Shown: positions 1 through 9,469, counted from the first letter of the stretch. The stretch: 64,000 nucleotides of DNA from Parelaphostrongylus tenuis (GCA_019055375.1 JAHQIW010007345.1:62001-126000); one strand, 5' to 3'. Made by a program: numbers and translations. The notes: generated by a model from the letters alone, not told the origin.

Positions 1-655
1 AAACGTGCATAGCATCTATGCGAGCAAGTTAGCTTTTATATCGCAAAAACGCTTACAAGCCTAGAAAGTACTGTCAAGCTAGAGGTGGACTTGATATGGA
101 GCAAATCCCTTAGTACTGCATAGGACAAACGAGAGCATTGCTTTCCACCTTCCAGCTTCGCTCGTTTACTATTATACTCAACCGATCATTTCTTCACACT
201 TCAATCCTACTCTTTCTTTCCTTGGTCATATTCCAGGCACAAGAGGTCTCAATCGATTGAATCAAATAATTGAAAGTGTTACGCAAACCAAATAGTTGAG
301 AGTGTTACGCAAAGTGTACTAGTTATCACAGTTGGTATTTTCAGCCTTCTGAAAATAGTGAAAACACACTGATAAAGACACACTTCATTGCCTTATATCT
401 GAGTTTTTACAACAGCGTCAGGCTTGCTTGAAACTCATTCTCTGTTTAAGTAAAATTATTACATTCTTTAATTCACACTAGCAATTTGGAAGCGTTTTTT
501 TTTCGATAAAAGTGCTTGTGATTCCAGTTCATAAATCATAAGTACCAGTATTTCTTTGCTCTGTTTTAGAGGTTCGTCAAAATGGATTCGCGGCTCTCAA
601 TCGAACATCATCACAGTGATGAGTTATGAAAAGTTACAGAACATGATTACCAAAA
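1..655. other. Non-coding stretch, no gene seen
   Basis: AT-rich sequence with no open frame of note on either strand and no convincing splice-site pair. A short duplicated phrase (AGTGTTACGCAAA) occurs twice near 277 and 302. Nothing else is supported here. Confidence 0.4.
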
Positions 656-660
656 GCACG

Positions 661-984
661 TAATATATAACATGAATTTTCTAGGCGCTTTCAAACGTTT
701 CAGCCAAGATTAGAGCCCCTTTAGATAGAGTTCGATGCAAGGAATCAGAGAATGCTATTGGCTGTCAGATTCTTTCAAAACAGACTGAGTAATAACGCAT
801 AGAATACGAATTTAGATAGAGTTTGATGCAAGGAATCAGAAAATGCTATTGGATGTCAGATTCTTTTAGAACAGACTAAGTAATAACGCATAGAATACGA
901 ATTTGTTATACAATTTCAGCATAAAATCAAAACAGAAAAAACGAAGCATGTAATATTTAACATGAATTTTCTAGGAGCTTTCAA
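661..984 (+). repeat. 91-bp tandem duplication inside a 34-bp direct repeat
   Basis: Two adjacent near-identical units (721-811 and 812-902) both begin TTAGATAGAGTT and end near GCATAGAATACGAA, differing at only a few positions. The pair is bracketed by a second direct repeat, 661-694 and 951-984 (core CATGAATTTTCTAGG). No coding frame crosses it. The low divergence suggests a fairly recent duplication. Confidence 0.8.
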
Positions 985-1160
985 TCCATAGAATCCATGC
1001 TCTTCAGACAACTTTCATGAAACACCGTTTATGTGTCGATAACTTGTGAAACGATTTCAGTTGTATTAGAAATCAAAATGTCATATATCAGAAAAATCAC
1101 TATATAACAAAAGTTATGAATCATTCTGATGATTTTTACATGGTCTACATGAAAGAAGGG

Positions 1161-1455
1161 CTCATGTGACGCAATGGCTAGAGGTGCTCTGCGTCGCACA
1201 CAAAGTCGATGGTTCGATCTAGCGCTCATGGTTGACCTAGCCATCCATCTTCCCGGGGTTGGTAAATTGGTACTGGACAGATCACAGACTTGTCTGGGGG
1301 AATAAACAGCATTGACTCGATACAGCGGGAGGCCACCGCGAGTCCATTGTACAGACCAGATATGCAGTCAGTCACCTCAAACGAAAATAAAAAATCAAAG
1401 ACGAATGCATGGCGCATCGATCAGGGATTGATCAACGCCGAAAGCTTCATCCTTT
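1161..1455 (+). mobile_element. tRNA-derived SINE-like repeat, family 1
   Basis: The 5' end resembles a tRNA. It has an A-box-like stretch (GCAATGGCTAGAGGTGCTC, normally GCAGTGGTTAGAGG in other copies) and a B-box-like GGTTCGATCT about 45 bases later. The body has the family landmarks CTTGTCTGGG, GCGGGAGGCCACCGCGAG and GATTGATCAACGCC, and the tail ends in TCCTTT. The same unit recurs about a dozen times in this window in both orientations, which is why it is called mobile. Transcription by RNA polymerase III and dependence on a LINE partner are inferred from the SINE class. Confidence 0.75.
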
Positions 1456-3115
1456 AGGTTTATTTATCCTTCATGAAAAAAACATGTAAAAATCATCAGA
1501 TTGATGTGTAACTTTCCATATAAAATGGTCACACCTCATATTTGCGCAACTCCTGTGCTCATATCAATCACTTAGTTTCATCGCATCCATCACCCACCCT
1601 CAAGGTCCTCGCAGTTGTATGTGAACTCGATTGCTGCTTAAGAGTTTTTGCTTTTCGTGAATCTCGCTCAACACTTAGAGAACGGATCTTGTGTAAATCA
1701 GGTTAAGGTGTTCTTATGTTTTGCCTATGGGCAGTCACCAGGATTTGGCAATCAGAAGGAGAATTTTCAAGGCAACTCTGTTACGATTCTGGCGACTAGC
1801 GAAGACTCAGAAGATTGACTGACGAGCGTGGGGCGAACCACCGACAGTGTGAAGTTGCACAGCACCTCTCCAAATACTAAGTCTAACACTTTACGAAGTG
1901 CTGAAATTGAGATAGAAAAAATGTAAATGTAAGATATTTGAGACAATGCGGAAAATAGATTGGAACAAAAACTTTTAGAGAATCACTTTGCTGGACGAAA
2001 AAGTGCTCATACATTTCAGAGACTCAAAGATTTACTTTTCCTATCATTAGCTCTATGTTCACCAAAAAAGAATGAATTTTGATTTTCTCTATGAAACACA
2101 AGATCTTTCATTGATCTTTTTCTTTCTTAGCTTTTTTGGTTATCCTATAATCCGTGTTCCACTTCTAACCATGTCCATTATATTCGATCGATCAGTAAAC
2201 ATGAAAGACACTAAAAACAAAGTTGACTAAGTTTTACAGCATCTTTGAAAAAAATCGGACTTTCGGCATACTTTTGATAAATCTCATCTTATTAAGCTCA
2301 ATGAGCTTATTGTCTCTCAACAGCTCGTTAACCAAAGTTGTCAACATGAACTTTCTTTGGCTTTTAGCAACTATGTCGATGCTTTCGTCAGCGATGCTAA
2401 CCAAACGAAGACCTGCTGTGAATGAGTTTTGTGTCGAGGTTAGCGCTTACAAAGGAGTTTTTGGTCCACTAGACATTTTCCAAAGTTCACTTTGTTTGTG
2501 TAGGCTTAGAGAGAGTGTCAACTTAATTAAATAAAGTTATTAAGAAGAGATTGAGACCTGTTGAATTTTCTAGTGTTACAAAATGTTTCTTATACTTATA
2601 TAAAAATTGTTCCTTTTATAGCGGTTATTGGGCCAAAAGACTTTTTTTAGTAGTTGTTCAAAGATATAGACATCTCAAACAGAATTAAGATAAGGTGATG
2701 TTTAAAGTTTTCATCCATAACCGTGTGACTTCTTCAATAACTAATGTTGTAGACGAAGCTTCACCTTATCCTCTTCAAGGTATATTTTTGCTTATTTTGC
2801 ACAAGCCGTCTTTAAATCTATTGTTTTTGCTGTTTGTGGAGTTTCTCCTTTTTTCACGTGAACCATGCCGTTGACTGTTAAATGTGTCATCTGCCTAGAA
2901 AAGTGGACATTCGTGTTAGAGCGTTCCCTCCCAATGTGGAGGGAGTGAGCTCATATAGGCACATCTTGAACCAATTTTTGACCCCAGATGGATAAAGAGC
3001 TTGGTGAACCTGGGACAGGGTCGAATTAACACCCTAACACCTTACTTGCTGTGACGGTGTTACTGATATAGGGTCTTGTGATAGATTTTTAGGTACTTTT
3101 GTGACTATGAAATAT
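1456..3115. other. Mostly non-coding stretch
   Basis: No convincing gene. The only candidate is a minus-strand terminal exon at 2234-2415, listed separately. The rest shows short open frames only and no phase-compatible exon series. Confidence 0.3.
2234..2415 (-). CDS. Possible terminal exon, unknown protein
   Basis: On the minus strand an acceptor-like CATTCACAG is followed by about 60 open codons ending in TAA. The product is helical and basic (it includes KSQRKFMLTTLVNELL). The opposite strand is also open for 103 codons, so strand choice is uncertain and no upstream exon was found. No family is recognised. It may be a chance frame. Confidence 0.18.
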
Positions 3116-3119
3116 GGTG

Positions 3120-3560
3120 AGATCAAATTCAATATACTATTCTTTTCGAGTGTTTTGTTAGAACCAAGCTTAAATTTCAACATATCTCGTAATTATTATT
3201 TGAGCCAACATGTCATGTGGTCTGCTAAATGGGCTGACTTATTAAGCCCGATACACGTGTTTCGACATCGGCGGTCTCATAAGTCGGGCCGTACCCTTCG
3301 TCTATAGCCAATCCTCTCGGGGCGCTCAGTTCCCTATACTAAGAGTAGGCGACGACAAACACTTTGCACTGTATGTCAGGTAAAATTATCACTGAACATT
3401 TTTGAAATTTGAGTGTGCTCTTGAGGAAACACTCGAAGCGAAAGATTTGATATACTAACGATACCAGCCAAGTAATTTTACCTGACTTACAGTGTAAAAT
3501 GTTCGTCGTCGCCTACTCTTAATATAGAAGAGTGAGCCTCACGAGAGGACTGGATAAAGA
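3120..3560. repeat. Fold-back repeat, family A, copy 1
   Basis: An inverted repeat pairs roughly 3315-3395 with 3470-3555. AAGAGTAGGCGACGAC near 3344 is matched by its reverse complement GTCGTCGCCTACTCTT near 3508, and GTCAGGTAAAATTA is matched by TAATTTTACCTGAC. The left flank (3160-3300) carries the family landmarks TTTGAGCCAACATGTCATG and CGATACACGTGTTTCG, shared with copies at 6.5, 29.7 and 30.7 kb. No transposase is encoded, so it is best seen as a non-autonomous fold-back element. Confidence 0.7.
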
Positions 3561-3854
3561 CGACATAAAAATCATTCAAGCTGAATTCTTCTTCCAGAGG
3601 ATTTCACTTTTAGGCAAAACGCCCTTGCGATATTTACGCGATGAAACAGGAGTTAAATAATCTTCTTACGGAGAAAAAAGTTTTCTGGCCAACCAACGAC
3701 GGTCCTCATTGCTGATTGATCCGCTACGAACCGATAACAATCCGCTCATTCTTGGGTATGTAAGACTGTTCTCATTTAGAGGAAAGGTCACAAACTACGT
3801 TTACAAAGGGCTTTCAGCAAACTAAAAAACTACTATCATATCTGTGTGTTTCAG

Positions 3855-3947
3855 TTTTTCGCATTTATTACGTCGCCTTACCAATGAGCCAATGGCTGGA
3901 GATAAGCACTTAGCTCAGTTGGAACTCATCGAACAAGTTATTCAGGA
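3855..3947 (+). CDS. Candidate exon, large unknown gene (exon b)
   Basis: The exon lies between an acceptor TGTGTGTTTCAG and a donor GTGAGTGC, and only one frame is open across it. It encodes a helical segment (includes FSHLLRRLTNEPMAGDKHLA). A possible preceding exon, about 3690-3755, ends at a donor GTATGTAAG in a matching phase and encodes LLIDPLRTDNNPLILG. The phase does not join directly to the next exon at 4274, so a small exon may be missing. No family is recognised. Confidence 0.4.
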
Positions 3948-4273
3948 GTGAGTGCAAAGCATTTTGCCAGTCGAAGTGCAAATGATAGTGTTCTCGAAGC
4001 CAACCAATTGATCCACATGAAAAATGCGAGGCATTTGATTTTATTTATTCTAATTCATATATTATATAGAGTTATGTATATAGGTAAAATTCATATATAT
4101 GTCAAGAATCCGCTGCGGGAATGTTTTCAGGTGACCTATTGATCTATAAAAATAGCAACTTAACTAAGCCAGACAACCTTGGTACTGCGAAGGGTTGAGA
4201 AATTAGTTAGCTAGGGAATGGGATAAACAAAAGGCGTGTGTGTTGCCGGACACCTCTAACTAGACTATACTAG

Positions 4274-4584
4274 CCCTTTCTTTATCGGTTATTGAATGAA
4301 ATTGATTCTGATCTGTTGTCAAATTTGTCAGTGTGCTTTAGAGGAATTTTTGACACAAATACAAGAAAACTGATATCCGTTCTTCCCCCTGAAACTCCTC
4401 AGGTAAAGCGAAATTTTGAATTATCACTGTCAATGTTGTTTATGTCGATCATTGTCGAGTGGCCAAAATCCATCGAAGGAATCTCAAAAGCAAATGAAAC
4501 TGTGGAAATCGACATGCCACCGCTTATACACAAAGCTCGCAGTGTGGTGAAATGCAGGACCAATCACCCATCTATGAGAGTAAA
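4274..4584 (+). CDS. Candidate exon, large unknown gene (exon c)
   Basis: The frame opens right after an acceptor-like TATACTAG and stays open for 103 codons to a strong donor GTAAGTTT. The product includes CFRGIFDTNTRKLISVLPPE and later DMPPLIHKARSVVKC. The exit phase (two bases) matches the next exon exactly. A GTAAAG inside the frame at 4401 could be an alternative donor. Function is unknown. Confidence 0.42.
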
Positions 4585-4646
4585 GTAAGTTTCGTTTAGC
4601 TTATTCTGCTATTTATTTTAAACCTATTTTTTGTCTTCTGTCTTAG

Positions 4647-4908
4647 TATCTATGGCTCCATATTTTCTGAAATTTTTGGTCAGCAAGCTGCAACAAGAAT
4701 TTCTATCATGTTTTCAAAATCTCTCATTTGTTTTGTTGAAAACATTCGCCGTTATTTTCTATCATTAAGTAATTTGAAAACACCACAGTGCGCTAATTAC
4801 GTGCCAGTGGAATGGAGCTGCTTAGTAGTGTTCATTCGTTCAGAAGACACACGAACTTTTACTGTTTTGGTACTGCCTTTTTCAATCATTGGAGAGGCGA
4901 TAGGTACT
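4647..4908 (+). CDS. Candidate exon, large unknown gene (exon d)
   Basis: It starts after the acceptor TTCTGTCTTAG in phase with the previous exon. It encodes a long mixed segment (IYGSIFSEIFGQQAATRI and later PVEWSCLVVFIRSEDTRTF). I end it at the donor ACT|GTAAGC because that gives phase zero, as the exon at 5426 requires. The frame itself stays open to a TAA at 5044-5046, so it could instead be a terminal exon. Confidence 0.42.
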
Positions 4909-5425
4909 GTAAGCTCATCAGTTTCTACAGAGATTCGCTACAGTTTTACCTCGAATTTCTCAAACGAAAACGTCAAACTTCTTAGCTTCCTCGACCCAAA
5001 TGAGAGTGAAGTGGAAGCTGTTTGTCGCACTTTGGAAAAGTGCTAACTCCACCAACCACCTTTATGTATAGGATGGAGTTGATGGCGTGAAACAAAGCTT
5101 ACAAAAAACATTTTCATTCCTAACACTACGAAATCAAGCAAACTTTCGAGTGACCTTATGAACCTCCGATATAACCGTTTTTAACCTTAACGTGGAGGCC
5201 GTATTTGGCAGCGCGGATGAATGCAGACCTATGTGAACATTGTTGACATCATAAGGAAAAAACGACCTCAAAGCCTTTCTCAAGAGAAAAATGGCCTTTA
5301 AAGCTCAAAAAAGGCGAAGAACGCTTAAGGTAGAGTGACCGAGTTTACCAGAGTAATCATAAGAACAAGACTAAATATAATCCTATGAGTAAAGCTGAAA
5401 GAAGCACACTCAACTTATCTTTCAG

Positions 5426-5709
5426 CATTTAGCGACTGATCTCGTAATTGCTGGATTCTTCATAAAAAGCCACAAGGATAAAGTTTTGTCAATAGACATG
5501 CCATGCTTAGAGAGATTAAAATTTTTTAGAAAGAAAGATGGGTGGTTCGTGAGAAAAGAGCTCCTGTTTATGCCACTTTATGTAAGCTATTTTAGAATAT
5601 GTGCTATTACCGATGATGCTGAGGATGGTCTGCTTCCACAGCCAAAGATTGTTGAAGCTTTTTTCAGAGCATCGCTTGTAAGATTATCACAGGATGGCAA
5701 AGAGCCAAG
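5426..5709 (+). CDS. Candidate exon, large unknown gene (exon e)
   Basis: This is one of the best-supported exons. The acceptor CTTATCTTTCAG is followed by 94 open codons to the donor GTGAGTAT. The product begins HLATDLVIAGFF and includes KDGWFVRKELLFMPLYVSY and ITDDAEDGLLPQPKIVEAFF. The composition is that of a folded globular protein and not a transposase or reverse transcriptase. Phases agree with the exons on both sides. The following intron contains a SINE-like insertion. Family unknown. Confidence 0.5.
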
Positions 5710-5831
5710 GTGAGTATCCTGCCTTATTGCGCGGGCAATTGGCATCGCTGAAACATTCCTGAGGTCTGTAAAAGCTCCGCCGACGTAATTGATCATATCT
5801 AAAAATATATATATATATTTTATATCCATAT

Positions 5832-6137
5832 AAAGGATAAAAGGATAAAGCTCTCGGCGTTGATCAATCCCTGAGGGATGCGCCATGCATTCGACTTCAA
5901 TTTCTAACTTCGTTTGAGGTGATTGAATGCATATCTGGCCTTTACAATGACTCGCGGTGGCCTCCCGCTGAACCGAGTCAATGCTGCTTATCCTCCCAGA
6001 CAAGCCTGAGACCTGTCTGGTACCAATTTACCGACCTCGGAGGGATGGATGGCTTGGTGAGCCATGAGTGCGAGATCGAACCATTGACCTCATGTGCGAC
6101 GCAGAGCACCTCTAACCACTGCGCCACATGCGCTCCT
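5832..6137 (-). mobile_element. tRNA-derived SINE-like repeat, family 1, antisense in intron
   Basis: A near-complete family 1 copy on the minus strand. Read in reverse it starts with a tRNA-like head (GGCGCAGTGGTTAGAGGTGC, B box GGTTCGATCTC) and ends in CTTTATCCTTTT. It is one of the least degraded copies. It fills most of the intron between the exons ending at 5709 and starting at 6166, and its head ends only 28 bases before the acceptor. Confidence 0.8.
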
Positions 6138-6165
6138 TATATCCATATATACATATATATATCAG

Positions 6166-6319
6166 GATTTTTAGTCAATGTATCAGCATTTTCCCCGCAG
6201 CCAGTGTGAGTAAAATATGGATTCAATTCCCCATGAGCTCAAATGTTTCTTATCTCTCAGTATATCTGGATGATCGACCATACTTCAAAATTGATGAAAA
6301 AGACTTGAAAAAATGTCCA
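6166..6319 (+). CDS. Candidate exon, large unknown gene (exon f)
   Basis: The exon begins after the acceptor TATATATCAG and ends at the donor GTGAGTG. It joins in phase to both neighbours. The product includes SVSKIWIQFPMSSNVSYLSV and DDRPYFKIDEKDLKKCP. An internal TATCTCTCAG at about 6257 could be an alternative acceptor, but the phase favours the longer form. Function unknown. Confidence 0.47.
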
Positions 6320-6390
6320 GTGAGTGAAAAGCTCACCAGCCATCTGCTTTATATTTTTTGGCTGTAAAATAGAGCCAATTTCCTTTATAG

Positions 6391-6450
6391 AGCTCGAAAT
6401 GCACATTTCTCGTCTCTTGGGAAATATTTTTGATCGGCTTTGCTGATCAG
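6391..6450 (+). CDS. Candidate exon, large unknown gene (exon g)
   Basis: A 60-base exon between the acceptor TTTCCTTTATAG and the donor GTACAG, phase zero at both ends. It encodes SSKCTFLVSWEIFLIGFADQ, a probable buried strand. The intron after it holds a palindromic fold-back element. Together with the exon at 7226 it gives a strand-then-helix pattern, but that alone does not name a fold. Confidence 0.42.
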
Positions 6451-6539
6451 GTACAGAATTGTCATGTCATCGTGGCAAAATGGCAGGCTGAGGAATCTTA
6501 GGAATCTTTATAAAACATAATTATACCTTTATTTCGAGT

Positions 6540-6880
6540 GCCTCGTTTAGACCACGCTCAAATTTCAATAGATCCTTTCATTATTGTTTGAGCCAACTTG
6601 TATATGGCTGGTAAGTGCTCTTGTACAGCCCGATATACGTGTTTAGTCCTTACAAACACGTCAGCCGGGCAGAACCCGTCGTCTTTCGATTTTCATAATC
6701 AGTTCTCACGAGAGCCTCACACTCCTTATAGAGAGTCATCGAAGCCGAAGTGTTGGGTGGAGGTTTCACTTGGCATGGAGTTTAAAGCGTTCGTCTTTGA
6801 TAACTCTCTATAAGGAGTGTGTGGCTTCCGCCAGACTACATGACAAGTTGGCTCAAATAATAATGAAAGGATCTTTACAT
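6540..6880. repeat. Fold-back repeat, family A, copy 2
   Basis: A clear palindrome. The left arm from about 6571 (AGATCCTTTCATTATTGTTT) has its reverse complement ending near 6876 (AATAATAATGAAAGGATCT). A nested inner pair is CACTCCTTATAGAGAGT near 6720 and ACTCTCTATAAGGAGTG near 6802. The interior carries the family phrases GGGCAGAACCCGTCGTCTTT and ACAAACACGTCAG. It lies within a predicted intron. No coding capacity is evident. Confidence 0.78.
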
Positions 6881-7225
6881 TCTCAACTTTACTGCTTCAT
6901 TTATGTTATTGAGCTTATAGGCAGTTAAATGGGAGTTAAAATTGATCCCTACTGCTGCTTTAGTATAACTGGGTTTGATACCCATTTGTGCGTCCAAGAT
7001 CACCAAACGTCGACGAATGATTGTTGGTAGCATCAATAAAGATAAAACATGGCCGAAAGAAAAGCAAAGCATAGGCCTCTGCTGAAAAATGAGTCTCCGA
7101 AAAGGGTATTTGTGGAGAATTCCACCTGAGATTTTTCAAGGTTTAGGCGTATTCTCAGCATTCTTGTGAAGCTTTTTCTCATTATATACTTTGAGAAAAA
7201 ACCATTTTCTGTTAAATTTGCAAAG

Positions 7226-7516
7226 AAAATCTTGGCTCACTTACGTTTTGAGTTCAATTATTTCGCGCAAATTTTATACGGCTTCGGCGATAATTTTTTG
7301 AGAACCATTTGAGGAAGCTGCCAAATCATTGGTGGCACTATTTGCTTTATTCAACAAGAATCAGATGTTGACAGTGAATCTGCTGTGTATAATTTGTCGT
7401 TGTTTAGACAACTAGCTGGCCGACTGATTCTCACTCAACGAGAAGGCATTGCAGCAACTAAAAATTCCGATCAAAGCAAAGTCACAGTGAGCGAAGGAAA
7501 GCTGATAGCAAGTCAG
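7226..7516 (+). CDS. Candidate exon with one in-frame TGA (exon h)
   Basis: From the acceptor TTTGCAAAG the frame reads KILAHLRFEFNYFAQILYGF to a TGA at 7310-7312. It then continues in the same frame for 68 codons (GSCQIIGGTICFIQQESDVD and on) to the donor GTAAAT. Entry and exit phases are zero and fit both neighbours. The TGA may mean a decayed gene, a sequence error, or that the true exon starts after the TGA at a weak acceptor (TTTGAG, 7311). Function unknown. Confidence 0.35.
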
Positions 7517-7903
7517 GTAAATCTTTCCTCTACGCTACATTCATAAGAAGTCATGGAGTTTCACATAATGGAGTACGATGCTTTGTTTCTTCACCTATCG
7601 AGCTAGAGTAGGAGGTGTAAATAAAGAAAAATAAAGTGATGTAAGTCATTTAGCGCCTAAATCGTGAAATCATACCAATTGTTCATTATTAATGTCAATT
7701 GTAATTTGCACGGCCCAGCACCACATAAGCGGATGTCAACTTTCTTGTTTTTGATACGTCTCTCTACCTCCGTTATCCACGATAATCTCCAGTTTTGTGA
7801 GCTTAACTGCTGTAAACTTTTAAACTTCTTCATCATTGTTCCTGGATACTGACTGAGTATTCTACCTGAAGTTTTGCGACAACAACTTATTATTTTTCCT
7901 TAG

Positions 7904-7954
7904 CTTCATCCCAGACAAATGCAAACTTTTTTGGAACCGGAGAAATCAGGTGAT
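7904..7954 (+). CDS. Candidate short exon (exon i)
   Basis: After the acceptor TATTTTTCCTTAG the frame encodes LHPRQMQTFLEPEKSGD and stays open to a TGA at 8006-8008. If a weak donor GTTAGT at 7955 is used, the exit phase is zero and fits the exon at 8930, and the intervening intron would contain the antisense RTE fragment. Without that donor it would be a terminal exon. Confidence 0.3.
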
Positions 7955-8072
7955 GTTAGTCTCATCCAATACGAATTTTCTGATATCAGAGCGATGATAG
8001 GCTCAATGTGATGGCGGATAAGCTAAACTACTCGTTGTTTGTGGTGAAGTACTTGAATATTTGGACGGTGCG

Positions 8073-8470
8073 TCTTCACCATTTATGCGGACCCTCGCAC
8101 ATATTCCATTCGTTTCTTATCTCACAATAGTCCTCCATAGAGATGATTTGAATCGAGTATGGCGGTTGATGTCTCAAATTGGATCTGTAAAGCATTGAAA
8201 GCTTTGAATATAGCTGATTTATTGTGCTTACAAACACGTCCTCTGGTCGTGTAGGTGCCACCCTCGAAGACAAGTGTATTGTCGTGGAATCCGCTCTATG
8301 GCTTTTTCGTCCATCTATCGTCTGTTCTTCACATGATCAGCCCATCTGTGCTGCGCTATTGCTGTATATTCCTCTGGATCGCAGAAATGCGACAAGTTTC
8401 AAAATTTCGAGCTACGTAAGCCGACCATATGCTGTGTGCACAGACGATCCATGAGAGGTCGTGCTGAACT
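8073..8470 (-). pseudogene. RTE-type reverse transcriptase 3' fragment, antisense
   Basis: Minus-strand frames give a degraded copy of the C-terminal region of an RTE-clade polyprotein. In order it shows TQHMVGLRSSKF, then DPEEYTAIAQHRWADHV, then a stop, IERIPRQ, RPEDVFVSTINQL and finally NEWNMCEGPH. These match the family pattern of a RWAGH-type motif followed by a basic GRPPTRW-DVF stretch and a tail. At least one stop and one frameshift are present. It differs from the RTE type at 12-15 kb and 53-54 kb, so a second lineage is represented. Confidence 0.68.
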
Positions 8471-8556
8471 ACGCAGTCATCATATTTATTTGCATCACAA
8501 ACCATGATGCATTCTGCAGATTACGGCATGTTCTTCACTTTCTTTGACACTTTCCA

Positions 8557-9012
8557 TTATGCATTATCAACCATCGTACGTGCAGACTTCCCGATTGACG
8601 TGTAGGTTTGACGGATACTTGATAATTTTACTTGCTTCATGAGTGGCGTTAAGAAGCGGTCGAATTGGTTTTTCTGAAATGTTTTGATGGCCGTTCTATA
8701 GCATTCGTGCGTCATTGCCATAGAAATCGAATCAAGCTCGCTACCTGAAAGCTCAATGAGAAATCGTCGATCATGGTAATTCGGTGAGAAAGGTTGGTAA
8801 ATAGAGGAAATTGAGCCATTAATATGGTGGCGCGTGTATTGTACGTTATCCTGACTACTGCACTGACTATTCATAATTTCTGTTCTATGAAATATTAGAT
8901 TTGATTTAGCACAAATTTCCCCACTGCAGGCTGCATCAGACACCCATGTGTACGTGCTACCGGAGCGAATGAATGAACGTAATGTCACAACGACACTATT
9001 CAAATACGACAA
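8557..9012 (-). CDS. Unassigned 151-codon open frame
   Basis: A long minus-strand open frame whose last half looks protein-like (RFLIELSGSELDSISMAMTH, then FDRFLTPLMKQVKLSSIRQ). It lies directly 5' of the antisense RTE fragment, so it may be an eroded part of the same or another element. It overlaps the plus-strand exon at 8930. No family is recognised and no start context or partner exon supports it. Confidence 0.2.
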   Translation of the reverse strand: MSYLNSVVVTLRSFIRSGSTYTWVSDAACSGEICAKSNLIFHRTEIMNSQCSSQDNVQYTRHHINGSISSIYQPFSPNYHDRRFLIELSGSELDSISMAMTHECYRTAIKTFQKNQFDRFLTPLMKQVKLSSIRQTYTSIGKSARTMVDNA

Positions 9013-9043
9013 TCATGTCCTCTGTGCCACTTTTCCAGAAATG
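8930..9043 (+). CDS. Candidate exon, large unknown gene (exon j)
   Basis: A 38-codon exon with the acceptor TTCCCCACTGCAG and the donor GTGAGTG, phase zero at both ends. It encodes AASDTHVYVLPERMNERNV and FKYDNHVLCATFPEM. It joins in phase to the exon at 7904 if the weak donor there is used. A minus-strand open frame overlaps it, so strand is not certain. No family recognised. Confidence 0.38.
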
Positions 9044-9372
9044 GTGAGTGAATTGTTGTTCATCGAATTTTGACATTTTTCAAGAACCTCCATGAGTCAT
9101 GAGTTATAAGAGTCTCAGATTACACATACATCTTCATATTTTTCTTGCTGAAAGAACGCGCAGTGTTGAATACATAAATGCTGAATCGTATGGTGAGCAC
9201 AATTTATCAAACACTCACCGTCTTGTTGCGTTTGCGGCCTTCCAATTTATTATGTAGACAAGGCGTCAGTGTCTGCCATAAATCCACTGAAATTAATTTG
9301 AGACATAGCGCAAAAGCATACGTGATGAGAGTGTACTCATCTGTGTAAGTAATTTTTGGACATTTGGTATAG

Positions 9373-9469
9373 ATTCAAAACGTTTCGAGAGTTCTAAGCG
9401 TCGAGTTGTCATATTCCTTCCCGAGGATGGTCGCTTAACGCACGGGTTCTTAACCCATTCGGAATGGAG
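9373..9469 (+). CDS. Candidate exon (exon k)
   Basis: Acceptor ATTTGGTATAG and strong donor GGAG|GTAACT. The open frame encodes SKRFESSKRRVVIFLPEDGR and then LTHGFLTHSEW. Its entry phase does not match the exon ending at 9043, so an exon between may be missing. A frame at about 9119-9256 (SVEYINAESYGEHNLSNTHR) is a possible but unreconciled filler. Function unknown. Confidence 0.3.

Noticed and set aside
1226..1417. Open frames within SINE copies (also 35499-35800, 54645-54842, 61,0xx region)
   Set aside because: Different copies give overlapping nonsense peptides from the same repeat. They are not genes.
5587..6003. 138-codon minus-strand open frame
   Set aside because: It is the antisense of a well-supported plus exon fused to SINE sequence. 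No splice or motif support.
6391..7310. Assignment of the large plus gene to a longin-domain family
   Set aside because: A strand (FLVSWEIFLIGFAD) followed by a helix is compatible with a longin-like fold, but nothing specific supports it and neighbouring exons do not fit a known member.
8023..8186. Plus-strand exon candidate (CGEVLEYLDGASSPFMRTL and on) with splice-like ends
   Set aside because: The minus strand of the same bases is a recognisable RTE C-terminal tail (PEDVFVSTINQL to NEWNMCEGPH), so the plus frame is its shadow.
8255..8415. Plus-strand exon candidate (WNPLYGFFVHLSSVLHMIS) with a strong GTAAGC donor
   Set aside because: It overlaps the antisense RTE motif HRWADHV and IERIPRQ. 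The transposon explanation is stronger.
8477..8775. Plus-strand exon candidates at 8477-8575 and 8702-8775
   Set aside because: They are open with plausible splice sites, but their phases do not join the neighbours and they lie between the antisense RTE fragment and the minus-strand frame. Not kept as features.
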